Shown piece by piece: positions 24,801 through 34,059 of a DNA stretch of 64,000 nucleotides. The stretch spans positions 16,947,188 through 17,011,187 of the forward strand of contig CM068548.1 of the NCBI GenBank assembly GCA_035048495.1, written 5' to 3'. Under the pieces are notes generated by a model. That model was not told the DNA's origin and did no database searches. It worked only from the letters and a program-made list of their open reading frames with translations. The stretch's first letter is position 1. Each line of letters starts with the position of its first letter. Made by a program: the position numbers and the translations under genes. The DNA is from Euptelea pleiosperma (taxonomy: Eukaryota > Streptophyta > Magnoliopsida > Ranunculales > Eupteleaceae).

Positions 24801-27800
24801 TTTTTAAATGTAACTAATGTTCATCTCTCTTTTTAAACTGTGTTTACTATTTTAAGATCATCTGCCATCGCAAATTCAAGGATCACACTTGCTATTTCAT
24901 TTCTTTCTCCAAATCCATATCCTCCATGCACCCTTTCATATCCTCTACTTTCCTTCTCTACATGCCCATTTAAGTCCCCTCCTATAAAGATCCTCTCTCC
25001 ATCAAGAATTCCTTGAATCGATCCATCCATGTTTTCCCATAACTATCTCTTAATGCTTTCTCCTACTAACTTGAGGTGCATAAACACTAATTATGTTAAT
25101 AATCTCTTCACGTGTCATTATTTTTATTGACAACAACCAATAACCTATTCTTTTTACTCCTACTACTTTATCTTTCGTACAGTGAGAGACTTAATTTGAT
25201 TGGGAAAAGGTCAAATGTGCAATAAATAATACTACAAGTTGTATTGCATTCATGGAGTTCAGAGACAATGGCCCTACGAGACTTTCTGGGTTTATTCGGT
25301 TGGACAAGATGGGAACGCCTTATATTAGAGCGTAGGTCTGCATTCTTAGAAGTTGTATTCAATTCATGTTTTGGTTTTCCCTTCTTTATGAAATCCCTCC
25401 CCATCCCCCCCTCCCTAACTAGGTGCATCCCTTTTTATTACTATTAATAAAGTCTTCCTCCCTACGCGGAGGTTCCATAAAAAACGAGACTTTCTGGGTT
25501 TATTCGGTTGGACAAGATGGGAACGCCTTATATTAGAGCGTAGGTCTGCATTCTTAGAAGTTGTATTCAATTCATGTTTTGGTTTTCCCTTCTTTATGAA
25601 ATCCCTCCCCATCCCCCCCCCCCCCCCCATCCCCCCCCCTTAACTAGGTGCATCCCTTTTTATTACTATTAATAAAGTCTTCCTCCCTACGCGGAGGTTC
25701 CATAAAAAAAAATACTACAAGTTATTTCCATGTCAAGTGTGGTGAATGAATCACATAATGAGTTAACTAAAAAAGATTGCTAGTGCCTAGATCATATAAC
25801 AACATAACAGGAAAAGAGTATAACACTTACAGGCAGTGCTTTTATATATTCCATTATTAGTTTGAAGCTTCTCAGATCCTGCTTGGTTCCTGCAGGTCCT
25901 TCAACAAGCCTCTGCGTCAAGAATAATAAAATATAAGTTCAACAGAAATCAAGAAAAGAAACCAACCCTCCACTGAGGGGCGATAGACATTTATTTTATT
26001 ATGGAAAGTCTCTAATTGTATGACTGAAGTCGCAATTCGAGTCAACTAAGTTTTCACTTCACTGTGAAATGGCGGCATGAGTCAGGCCTAGATGATGGGT
26101 TAAGTCACTAAGTTTACACAAGTGAGTTCAAGTGAAAGTAGTGCAGGAGTAGACTCGATAAAGAAAATATGTTTTTTTCTTTTTTCATGAAACAATGTAC
26201 GGAAATGTTTGGACAAGTGTGATATGGGTCTGATGAGTACAAAAGAAGAGAATGAGACACCACAAACAATTCATAAATCTTGTCTCTGGGGATAAACCAG
26301 TCAGGTATAGAACAAACCTGTCTTCTTGGCTCAAAACGTATGGTTAAAGTATGTACAATGAAAGGGTCCAATGGAGGATCGTCTGGTTTCACTGGACGGA
26401 AGGATGAGAACGGTACTCTGACCTGCCAAATGCAGATAAGCAAAGAGTTGAACAGTTAGAATGGTGGCATCCCCTTTTATGACAGCGCTGAACTCAGTTG
26501 CAGGTGTTCTATACAAAGGGGAGGTTCCTGACCCTGCAGAAGCCCACTTTTGTACTCATTCGTGCAAAATACATTTTGCTTTGAGCTGTATCTGCTGAAG
26601 GACCAGCTTCAAGAATTAAAACAAATGATCTTCCATTTCCACCAACGGACAGAAGTAAACCATCATACCTAACCATGTGAGATTAAAAAACGATAAGCAT
26701 TAAAAGCACAAGAAACTTTACAGGATGCACTAGGAATGATTTATTCGGTAACTTATCAGCCAATAGATGTGCCAGTATCCATTACCTGTCAAGGGTGCAT
26801 CCCAATGGAAGTGAAAGCTTTTTTGACAATTCCACATACCCTCCTCTAGTAAAAACATATCCTGCAGTAACAAAAAGAGTTACTTCTTGTTGCAATCGTA
26901 TACTTTTTACAAATCCTTTTTGCATTTTAAGCATTTTTTTAGGGTCATTCCATCATCTATCGACCCAAATCATCCACACATATAAAGCATTCTTAGTTAA
27001 CATGTAACATCACTGGGGGACTTAGGATACAAGTGGAATCTATTTTGAGCTCCAATCATAGATTTCCAAAACATCACATGGACAACTATCTTAGAAGGTA
27101 ATTGGTGCAAACTAGGACGAGCAGTTCATTCATAGTTAACATGATATAAAAGCAGGCCACACGCCCTACCTGAGAAAACAGCATTTCCGGTCTCTGTGAA
27201 CTCGAACTTGGCATCCATTCCTCCATCATACTTAGCAGCAACGACATCCTGAAAGTATGTTCCCTGGCGAACTTCCCACCCTTGCAATGACTCTACAGAT
27301 TTAAACTTTGCAAGCAAGAGCTTGCTCTTGCTGCTTTTCCCAGCTCGTAGCTGTGCTAGTTTATTATTGTAATCCTGAAACCAAAACTAGACCTTCAGAT
27401 TCACCAATTGCAATTACCTAAATAAAATAACTTGCCCTTTCTATTGTCAATTCTGGAACAACACGCAAACTGCTTAGTTGCAGTTATAGGAAAGACAGAG
27501 GCAGAGATGTTGCAGGAAATAAACCTGAAATGCTTTGGAGATGTTGTACACTCCTTGATTATCAACTCTATTGAGATCCCCAGTGATAGCGGAACGAGCA
27601 GTGGCACAATAAATGATCTTGTTGCAACCTTCCACAGCAGCCTTGAGCGTGGAGGGCTCGCCCACATCCCCAATTACAATCTCCACTGACCTTGGAAGCA
27701 TGTCTACCACTTCCTGATCAGCTTTCCTTACTAGAGCCTGATTCATTTGATAAAAAAAATTCAGTCTAGTTGATGTGTACTTGTGCACTTGTCGCGAACG

Positions 27801-28517
27801 ATTATTTATTCTATTTGATAATGGCGCGGGAAAAGGTGAATTTAAGTATTTTCCGAGACCGGCACGGCTGTAATCTACAGATTGAAGAAGAAAAAAAGGA
27901 GAACTTGGAGTAGATTGTGAAGAAGAAGAACAAGCATTAGTGGGATAGAATAAAAAGTCAGAAAAATGTACCTTGACGTTGTATCCTCTCAGCATCAGCT
28001 TCCGGACGAGAATTCGGCCAATTCTACTGGTGGCTCCTACGACGAGTACTTTGGTATTCTGTGCCCCTGGAATGGTGAACTCGCACATGGGGCCCTCACG
28101 AATGAGGAAGGTGTCAAGGCTCTCATCGGTGGGGGTTCTGGAGATCTGACCTAGTCCAGAGAACTTACGCCACACCTCGTCAAAGATCTGACGGGATCTA
28201 CGGCCAAGACCGACCGGGTTGACGTCATCAAGCGTGATGGCAACAGAGGGTTGTTTGGTGTCCTCTTCATTTCCTCCGGTCTCGGCCCTTGGAAGAAGCA
28301 AGGGAGCCTGTCTGTGAGCACACCAACGAGCAGGGCGATTAGAATTGGGAGTGGGAAGAGAAAATCCCAGAAATTCGGAGGATAGCGAGGATGACAAAGA
28401 CGACATTGAGCCAGGTTTCCGTTTCTGGTTATGGTACGGGGTATGGCTCAAGCCATGAGGAGGGGAAGGAGAAGCAGCAGCACCGGTCATATTGCTGCTG
28501 GATACGCCAAATAACAT
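15900..28517 (-). CDS. HCF173: HCF173-type chloroplast SDR/CIA30 protein, complete 13-exon gene
   Basis: Exons (minus): 27972-28517, 27525-27737, 27170-27374, 26786-26861, 26533-26668, 26318-26422, 25831-25911, 17318-17407, 17142-17207, 16338-16394, 16194-16271, 16063-16110 and 15900-15971. All introns are GT-AG with matching phases, and the 1773-nt CDS encodes 590 aa, as usual for HCF173. The start MLFGVSSSNM is chosen for its likeness to family N-termini; a second Met follows at residue 10. A Ser-rich transit peptide precedes DVNPVGLGRRSRQIFDEVW. The Rossmann glycine motif GATSRIG is at 161-167. A CIA30 domain (about 275-450, WEVRQGTYFQDVVAAKYDGG) splits the SDR fold, which resumes at TGQETDFILVSCTG (455) and GYTIVRPGPL. 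HCF173 binds psbA mRNA and supports translation of photosystem II D1 at the thylakoid. The paralogue At4g18810 is a less likely identity. Intron 7 is 8.4 kb and transposon-filled. Confidence 0.94.
17990..18886 (-). mobile_element. RTE LINE fragment, 3' part, in HCF173 intron 7
   Basis: This matches the 3' region of the 22557-25100 LINE: the terminal segment near 18040-18110 (CCAACCACTTGGGGTTG), then blocks shared with 22860-23400. It is cut off at 18886, where an LTR-like start (TGACGGAAAAGGGGC) begins. The element shares the transcribed strand of HCF173. Decayed, with no intact ORF. Confidence 0.65.
18887..21820 (+). mobile_element. Ty3/gypsy (Tat-like) remnant: gag and protease region
   Basis: The LTR-like start TGACGGAAAAGGGGC is at 18887. 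From about 20225 a gag with frameshifts reads HVSHFFEALRKFEGKHDLRL, then SKYLTGRAYTW. From about 21600 comes the post-protease segment of Tat-type elements (FHVLDFETQYHVLL, RPWLHKHQIVPSTFH, then RIPANGYPFDLEEAHIVDAT). Many stops interrupt it. No reverse transcriptase or 3' LTR was seen; it gives way abruptly to a copia fragment. Confidence 0.65.
21822..22390 (+). mobile_element. Ty1/copia remnant, RNase H end
   Basis: RRSTTGFIFFLGTHLSL matches the copia RNase H signature DRRSTTGF. It is followed in shifted frames by remains of the catalytic Asp block, a HE-containing VSHECGKTN stretch (compare FHERTKHIEID), and VQIADFFMKS (compare DQLADFLTK). Heavily mutated. It is joined directly to the gypsy remnant, suggesting recombination or nested decay. 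Confidence 0.6.
22557..25100 (-). mobile_element. RTE-type LINE, nearly full length but dead
   Basis: On the minus strand the order is that of an RTE LINE. At about 25030-24833 there is an APE endonuclease segment (IFIGGDLNGHVEKESRGYE, GYGFGERN). A linker with TWWWN-like and KEVVREFKHKAYDSL blocks is near 24480-24280. RT remains are at 23900-23560 (HDRVSRELIWWVL). The terminal segment IEWKNKIRAANP lies near 22610, and the end is a TGATGATGATAATTGAG simple repeat at 22557-22573, the short tandem tail usual in RTE elements. Stops and frameshifts are frequent. It lies in HCF173 intron 7 in gene orientation. Confidence 0.8.
25277..25710. repeat. 208-bp tandem duplication with C-run expansion
   Basis: The segment beginning CGAGACTTTCTGGG at 25277 is repeated at 25485, almost identical over the shared part (through CCTCCCTACGCGGAGGTTCC). 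The second copy has an expanded poly-C tract at 25613-25638. The near-identity marks a recent duplication inside HCF173 intron 7. Confidence 0.85.
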
Positions 28518-28844
28518 AAGGGATGTACGAATAATCAAAAGCGAGGGTGTTTGGTCTTGTATCTTGATGATCCTGCTTTGCTGGGAGAAGAGAGAAGTGT
28601 CGCACTGTCGCCCACAAAAATTCAAGAGCAGAGTCAGCAGACTGGTCCAAGTGGAAGCTGCAGTGAAGACAAGATCAGCGTGGCTGCAGAGTGACCAACC
28701 AAGACACAACAGCATCGTCTCACTCTCCACTCTCCACTCTCCACCACAAAAAATGTATAATCCTACGATTGGAAAGGAATTTTTCATACGTACCCAACCT
28801 AACTTCCCACGTCTCTATGTTTGACATTTGACGCTTACCCTATC

Positions 28845-28858
28845 TATTTCTATATATG
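28845..28858 (-). promoter_or_regulatory. Candidate TATA box of HCF173
   Basis: The minus strand reads ACATATATAGAAAT about 330 bp upstream of the chosen ATG, followed by pyrimidine-rich leader DNA. Position and composition fit a plant TATA box; there is no transcript evidence. Confidence 0.35.
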
Positions 28859-28929
28859 TTCGAAATAACTGACTTTGGAGATAACAGAACAGAACAGAAC
28901 AGAACGATCAAGCGTGGGAATTGAGTGGC

Positions 28930-29225
28930 CACCCAACTTCCTTATGAGACACGTGGCATATTCTTAGATACCATTGATCGTATGGATTTTTTTACCCATC
29001 CGTAGATGGACCTACAGACCAAAAATCAGCTTCATTGGTGATATCTATCTATTTGGATCTCCGTAACCCAAATAATGCTTGAATTCCACGGTTGAAATCA
29101 ACCCCCATGAAAAACACTCAACCCCAATGGTTAGAAATCAGTACTGTAGGACCACCTAGGGATGGGAAAACATCCATACGGTCAGTGGTATCTGAGGATG
29201 TCCACGTGGCTAACATGGCGTCTGT
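28930..29225. repeat. Foldback repeat family copy C, upstream of HCF173
   Basis: Left arm: ACACGTGGCATATTCTTAGA, then CATTGATCGTATGGAT. Right arm: CATCCATACGGTCAGTG, then GTCCACGTGGCTAACATGG. The arms are inverted copies around a 100-bp middle. About 410 bp upstream of the HCF173 ATG. Both ends carry CACGTGGC. Confidence 0.65.
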
Positions 29226-29261
29226 GATCAATGACGTCCGTGATAAAAAAAAAAGGAAAAA

Positions 29262-29651
29262 GATGTAACAAGGTATGCCTGAAACTGTTCATTTGCGGAA
29301 GCGATATTTTTGGTAGTCACCGCTGTCATCTGGGCCCACTGACCGCTTAGATGTTTATCCCACCCCTTGGTGGATATACATACCAAAAATCACCTTGATT
29401 GGTAATTTATAACCATTAGATTTTAACACTTTTTAGCACCATTTAAGGCGTTCTTATAGCCGTTGAATACAACCATTTTTTGAGTACTAAAACCAAAGGT
29501 TACAAATCATTAAACAAGATGATTTTTTGTATGAATGTCTATTAAAGGGTGGGCTAAACATCCATGCGGTCAGTGGGTCCAGATGGCAGTGGTGACTACC
29601 AAAAATGCCGTTTCCGCAAATGAAAAGATCTCAGGTATACCTTGTTACATC
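29262..29651. mobile_element. Foldback MITE, 390 bp with very long arms
   Basis: The left arm starts GATGTAACAAGGTATGCCTG and the right arm is its inverse (CAGGTATACCTTGTTACATC). Inversion continues inward through CATTTGCGGAA, TTTTTGGTAGTCACC, CATCTGGGCCCACTGACCGC and on to the centre, so nearly the whole element is one hairpin. No TSD could be fixed. No coding capacity. Confidence 0.75.
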
Positions 29652-29865
29652 ACAACCCAAAAAAAAATGGACTCTATGTACTGGATCCGGACTGTTAGAA
29701 ATTCTGGATGGGCATGCCACGTGGTTCTTCTATTCAGCTGTTATTTCGTCACGTGTGGGCTCAAAATCGGCTTCCTTCTGCTTGATGCAACTAGTGTTAT
29801 CCGGAGAGATGGATTAAAAATATAATAAAATAAAATAAAAACAAAGATAAGAAGTAAAAAAGAAA

Positions 29866-31627
29866 GAGTGATGATGATCACATCGGTCAGGGTCCATGGA
29901 CGCTTCCATGGTACTTATTGTAGGCAACTTTTGATTAGTTGCCAATACGCCTCAGGCTGCACCATAGCTTCATAATTTAATGCTGAAAATGCAATATTTT
30001 ACTATTTTTAAAATAGATTTAAAATACGGAAAATTTCTAAAAAGAAAAAAAATTTAATCTATTTACAAAAACAAAAATAAAATTCTGACAATTCTAAAAA
30101 AAGTAACAAAACTCCCTTTTAAAGGGCGTTTCTCCCAGACAGTTGAAAAGATTGACTGACAAAAGCTGAAAAGGCTGAGGGCATTTGTACCTGACAGACG
30201 CCCTTTAAAAGGGCGTTTCCCATAGAAGAGTAAAACTTTTGTCCACGAGCCACGTGGCACACTCTTAGTGGACGCTGACCGTATGGATGTTTGATCAGTC
30301 CCTTGATGGACCTGCAATCAAAAAATCAGCCTGATTAGTAATTTACAACCTTTGGATCTTTACACTCAAATTCTTACAATTAAAATCAACCCCTGAAAAT
30401 AACTTCAATCCAACGCTTATAGACCACTAATCACATTTCTTTTTTGGTGTGTAGGTCCACCTAGTGATTTGCCAAACATCCATACAGTCGTCGTCCGATA
30501 AGTGTGTGCCATGTGGCCTGTATTGGGACAAAAGTTTTACTCTCTATGGGTAAACGCCCTTTTAAAGAGCGTCTGTCAGGTACAAACACCCTTTAAAAAG
30601 GCGTTTGTCAGTCTTTTCAGCTTTTGTCCGTAGAACAGTCAATCTTTTCACCTTTTATATTTGTCAGGGAGAAACACCCTTTCAAAGGGCGTTTAGTTAC
30701 TTTTTTTGGGAATGTCAGAAATTTATTTTTGTTTTTGTAAATAGATTAAAATTTGTTTTCTTTTTAGAAATTTTCCGTTTAAAGTATTAACTTGCCAAAA
30801 GAAAAAGAAAAAAGCCTCTTCATATTCTTCTTTTTTCTTTCTTCTCACCCAAAAAAAACCTCACTTTTCTCTAATCTTCTCTGCGCCTCTCTATGGGACG
30901 CCATTAATTGAAGGACCTGATCTAGATTGGATGAAGTGCATGCAAGTTTTCTCGAATAGAACCTCTGCGTCATCTTCTTCTCTTTCTCTATTTTTTTTCA
31001 TTTATTTCAATTCTTATTAGGTTGTTTGGATCGCCATTTTTGGGCTAAAAATATCTTTCTTTTAGCTTTGGATGTGATCATCACTCTTTTTGGTTTGAAC
31101 GGTAGCCGAGTGCAAGAACAATGCAGCACGTGTGGTGGTTGAGGCTAGAGCATGGCTCAACAAATCCTCACAATCAATCAGAAAAAAAAAGCTCCATGAG
31201 CTTCTTCTTCAAAGATAAATTTGATCTCAAAAATCAACTCCTATTTACGTTTTTTTTTTTTTGTACAAAACCTCAAATCCTAGGGCCAATGCCAACCACT
31301 GGATTGCCCAGAGTGATCTTGAGTCTTGACCACCCAATTTTTCTTCCATTAATGGCGTCCCATGGGAGAGTGGTGCAGAGAAGAATGGAGAGGTGCATAG
31401 AATGAAGAAGACGTTGGGAGAGAGTAGAGAAGAAGGAAGAATATGATGATTTTTATTTTTATTTTTGGTAAGTTACTATTTAAGATCTATTTAAAAATAG
31501 TTAAAATATTGTATTTCAGAAAACTACTGTGCAGCCCGAGGTGTGTTGGCAACTAATCAAAAGTTAAGTTGCCAACAATAGGTACAATGGAAGCATCCAT
31601 GGACCCCAGCCTATGTGATCATCACTC
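29866..31627. mobile_element. TIR element enclosing nested palindromes
   Basis: The outer TIRs are about 150 bp (29866-30018 and 31478-31627), starting GAGTGATGATGATCACAT and flanked by AGAAA (29861-29865, 31628-31632). Inside, a second inverted pair (about 30019-30245 and 30525-30785) is similar over roughly 230-260 bp, and its centre is a third inverted unit (30246-30524). The region 30786-31477 is unique, with pyrimidine-rich leader-like sequence. No transposase. Confidence 0.75.
30246..30524. repeat. Foldback repeat family copy D (core of nested palindrome)
   Basis: Left arm: GAGCCACGTGGCACACTCTT, then GCTGACCGTATGGATGTTTG. Right arm: CCAAACATCCATACAGTCGT, then GTGCCATGTGGCCTG. The spacer has CAGCCTGATTAGTAATTTA. 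Same family as 14920-15205. Confidence 0.65.
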
Positions 31628-31631
31628 AGAA

Positions 31632-33345
31632 AGAAATTACGAACCTTGAGAGCACCGACTATATGGACAAGTGTGTTCAAGTTAGCAAAGCTACAATTCT
31701 TGGTACACCTAATCTCTAATGAGGGTATTTCAATAGATCAAGCTAAGATCGTAATAGTTCTAAGCTAGGAGAAGTCGAAGAATGTGACAGAGATTGACAT
31801 GAGAGAGTAGTAACATATGTATCTCGATGGCTGAAAACTCATTAGTAAAATTATCCTACACATGACTTGGAGTTATTAGTTATCATTTTTGCATTGAAAA
31901 CATGGAAATACTACATTTACAACCAGCAATTTGGATCTACTATGACTACAAGAGTTTGGAGTACATCTTCGCCCAGAAAGAATTAAACCTAAGGTAGAAG
32001 AGGTGGATCAAAGTTCTTTAAGGAATACAACTTTACCTTACACTACCACCCTGAGAAGGCGAATTCAAACATTGTGGTAGATGCCTTGAGTAAGAAGTCT
32101 AGAGGAATGGAAGCTAGTATGTCTTGAGGAGACAACTGATGTTAGAGAAAGGCTTTAACCTTTGTGTACGTTGAGAGGCATGCAAGACACATGGGCTAGC
32201 TTCTGTGTATAACTTAGTTGCTCAACCAAGTCTTATTTAGAGAACGATAAAAGCTCAACAACATGATCAGGAATTAGAAACCCTACGAGTAGAGATAACT
32301 AGCAGCATTAGACCAGATGGTTGGACGATTCTACTAGATAGTAGCCTTAGATACTTGGGGGAGACTTTGCATACCAACACACAATTGAGAGAAGTACTCA
32401 TGTAAGATAATCATTCAAGAGATGCCATTCATCTAGAGAATAAGATGTACCGTGATTTAAGATATTATTGGTGAAGAGGCATGAAGCGGGACATAACCAA
32501 TTTTATATAAAAGTTCATAATTTTTCAACAAGTGAAGACATGACACTAGAGATCAACATACTTACTATAGTCCTTATCAGTGATAGAGTACTGTAAATGG
32601 TGCCACATCACCATGAATTTCGTGATGGGACTACCAAAGACTCAACGTGGACATAACATAGTTTGGGTGATTATCAATTGACTAATGAAGTCATGATCTC
32701 ACTTTCTAATAATGCGAGTGGCGGACTTACTGATATATGATACTAAGCAGACTCTACATCCGAGAGATCATTCGACTTCATGGCATTCCACTCTCTATCC
32801 TATCAAACAAAGACCCAAGGTTCACATCACATTTTTGACAGAGTTTACAAGAGGCCACGGGGACTCAACTTCGCCTTATCATGGCATTTCATTCTAAGAT
32901 AGACGAACAATTAGAGCATAGTATTCAATTTTGGAGGACATGTTGAGAGCTTACGTACTAGACTTCAAAGGTAGTTGGAGCAAACACTTACCTTTGGCAG
33001 AGTTCACGTACAACAATAACTATCAAGCGAGCATCGGGATGGAACTATACAAGGCTTTTTACGACAGAACCTATATATAGATCTCCTATTTGTTGGGTAG
33101 AGGTTGGAGAGCTTACACTATTAGGAACATAGATGGTCGAAAAGACTATCAAGAAAGTACGATTGATCAATGATCAACTACTTATGAAATAATTCAATAG
33201 AAAAGCTAAGATGATAACCAACGATGACCCCTAAAATTTTAGACTGATGATTATGTATTCTCGAAGGTAACACCGCGTAAGGGTATAGTCATATTTGACA
33301 GGAAATGAAAGTTAATTGTGAGTTACATTGGATCATTCAAGGTTT
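31632..33345 (+). pseudogene. Dead Ty3/gypsy chromovirus pol (Tekay/Del-like)
   Basis: In shifting frames it reads the RT end FLGHLISNEGISIDQAK; RNase H pieces ([38 protein letters not shown]-like); and integrase pieces (SNKDPRFTSHFLTEF, EDMLRAYVLDFKGSWSKH, LPLAEFTYNNNYQASIGME). These are hallmarks of plant chromovirus pol. Stops and frameshifts are abundant. The 5' part (gag, protease, most RT) and the LTRs are missing; the left edge abuts the 29866-31627 element. Confidence 0.8.
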
Positions 33346-34059
33346 TACAATGAGTAGAAGAGGTGGCATAATCGTTCTTACATTTACGATGTTTTCGTGT
33401 TTCAATGCTCTAGAGATACAAGCTAGACCCTACACATACCATCAATTGGTAGGACTTGCATATTTGAGAGGTTACAACTTACAAGGAGCGACCGGTGCAG
33501 GTCTTAGACACCAAGGAGTTGGTGCTACATACCAAGGCCATCTTATTTGTCAAGGTGTACATTATGGCAGCATCAAGGTGTAGAGATGGCAACCTACGAG
33601 TTGGAGTCTGAAATATGTGAGAAGTACCTAGATCTCTTCGTAACCAAATGTAAGCTCATCGTTGGCAAATCTCCGTTTAAAACTCAACTTTTTGAAAACA
33701 CCTTATCTTTTGAAAAAAAAAAAAAAACCATTTCAAATCACAGTGTTTTCAAAACATCTCGAAAAAACTTCATAATTTTAATTTTTTCAAAAATCTCATG
33801 AATAAAACTCATTCTTGTTTTAAACATTAAAGAATAATTTTTAGGATAATTACCAAAAAAATTAACGTTTTCAACATTTATCATCGAACAGCCAACAACT
33901 TTTCAACATTTCCCAGTTTATTAATTTGGGCACATTTTCGGATTACCCTTACTGTCAAAATAACTTTTCATTGCAAAAAGTAAAAAAAGTACACATACAT
34001 TTCTTCTGTAAGCTTTCTTCATTTGTTCATACGCAGAGATCAAAGAATGTAATACGGTA

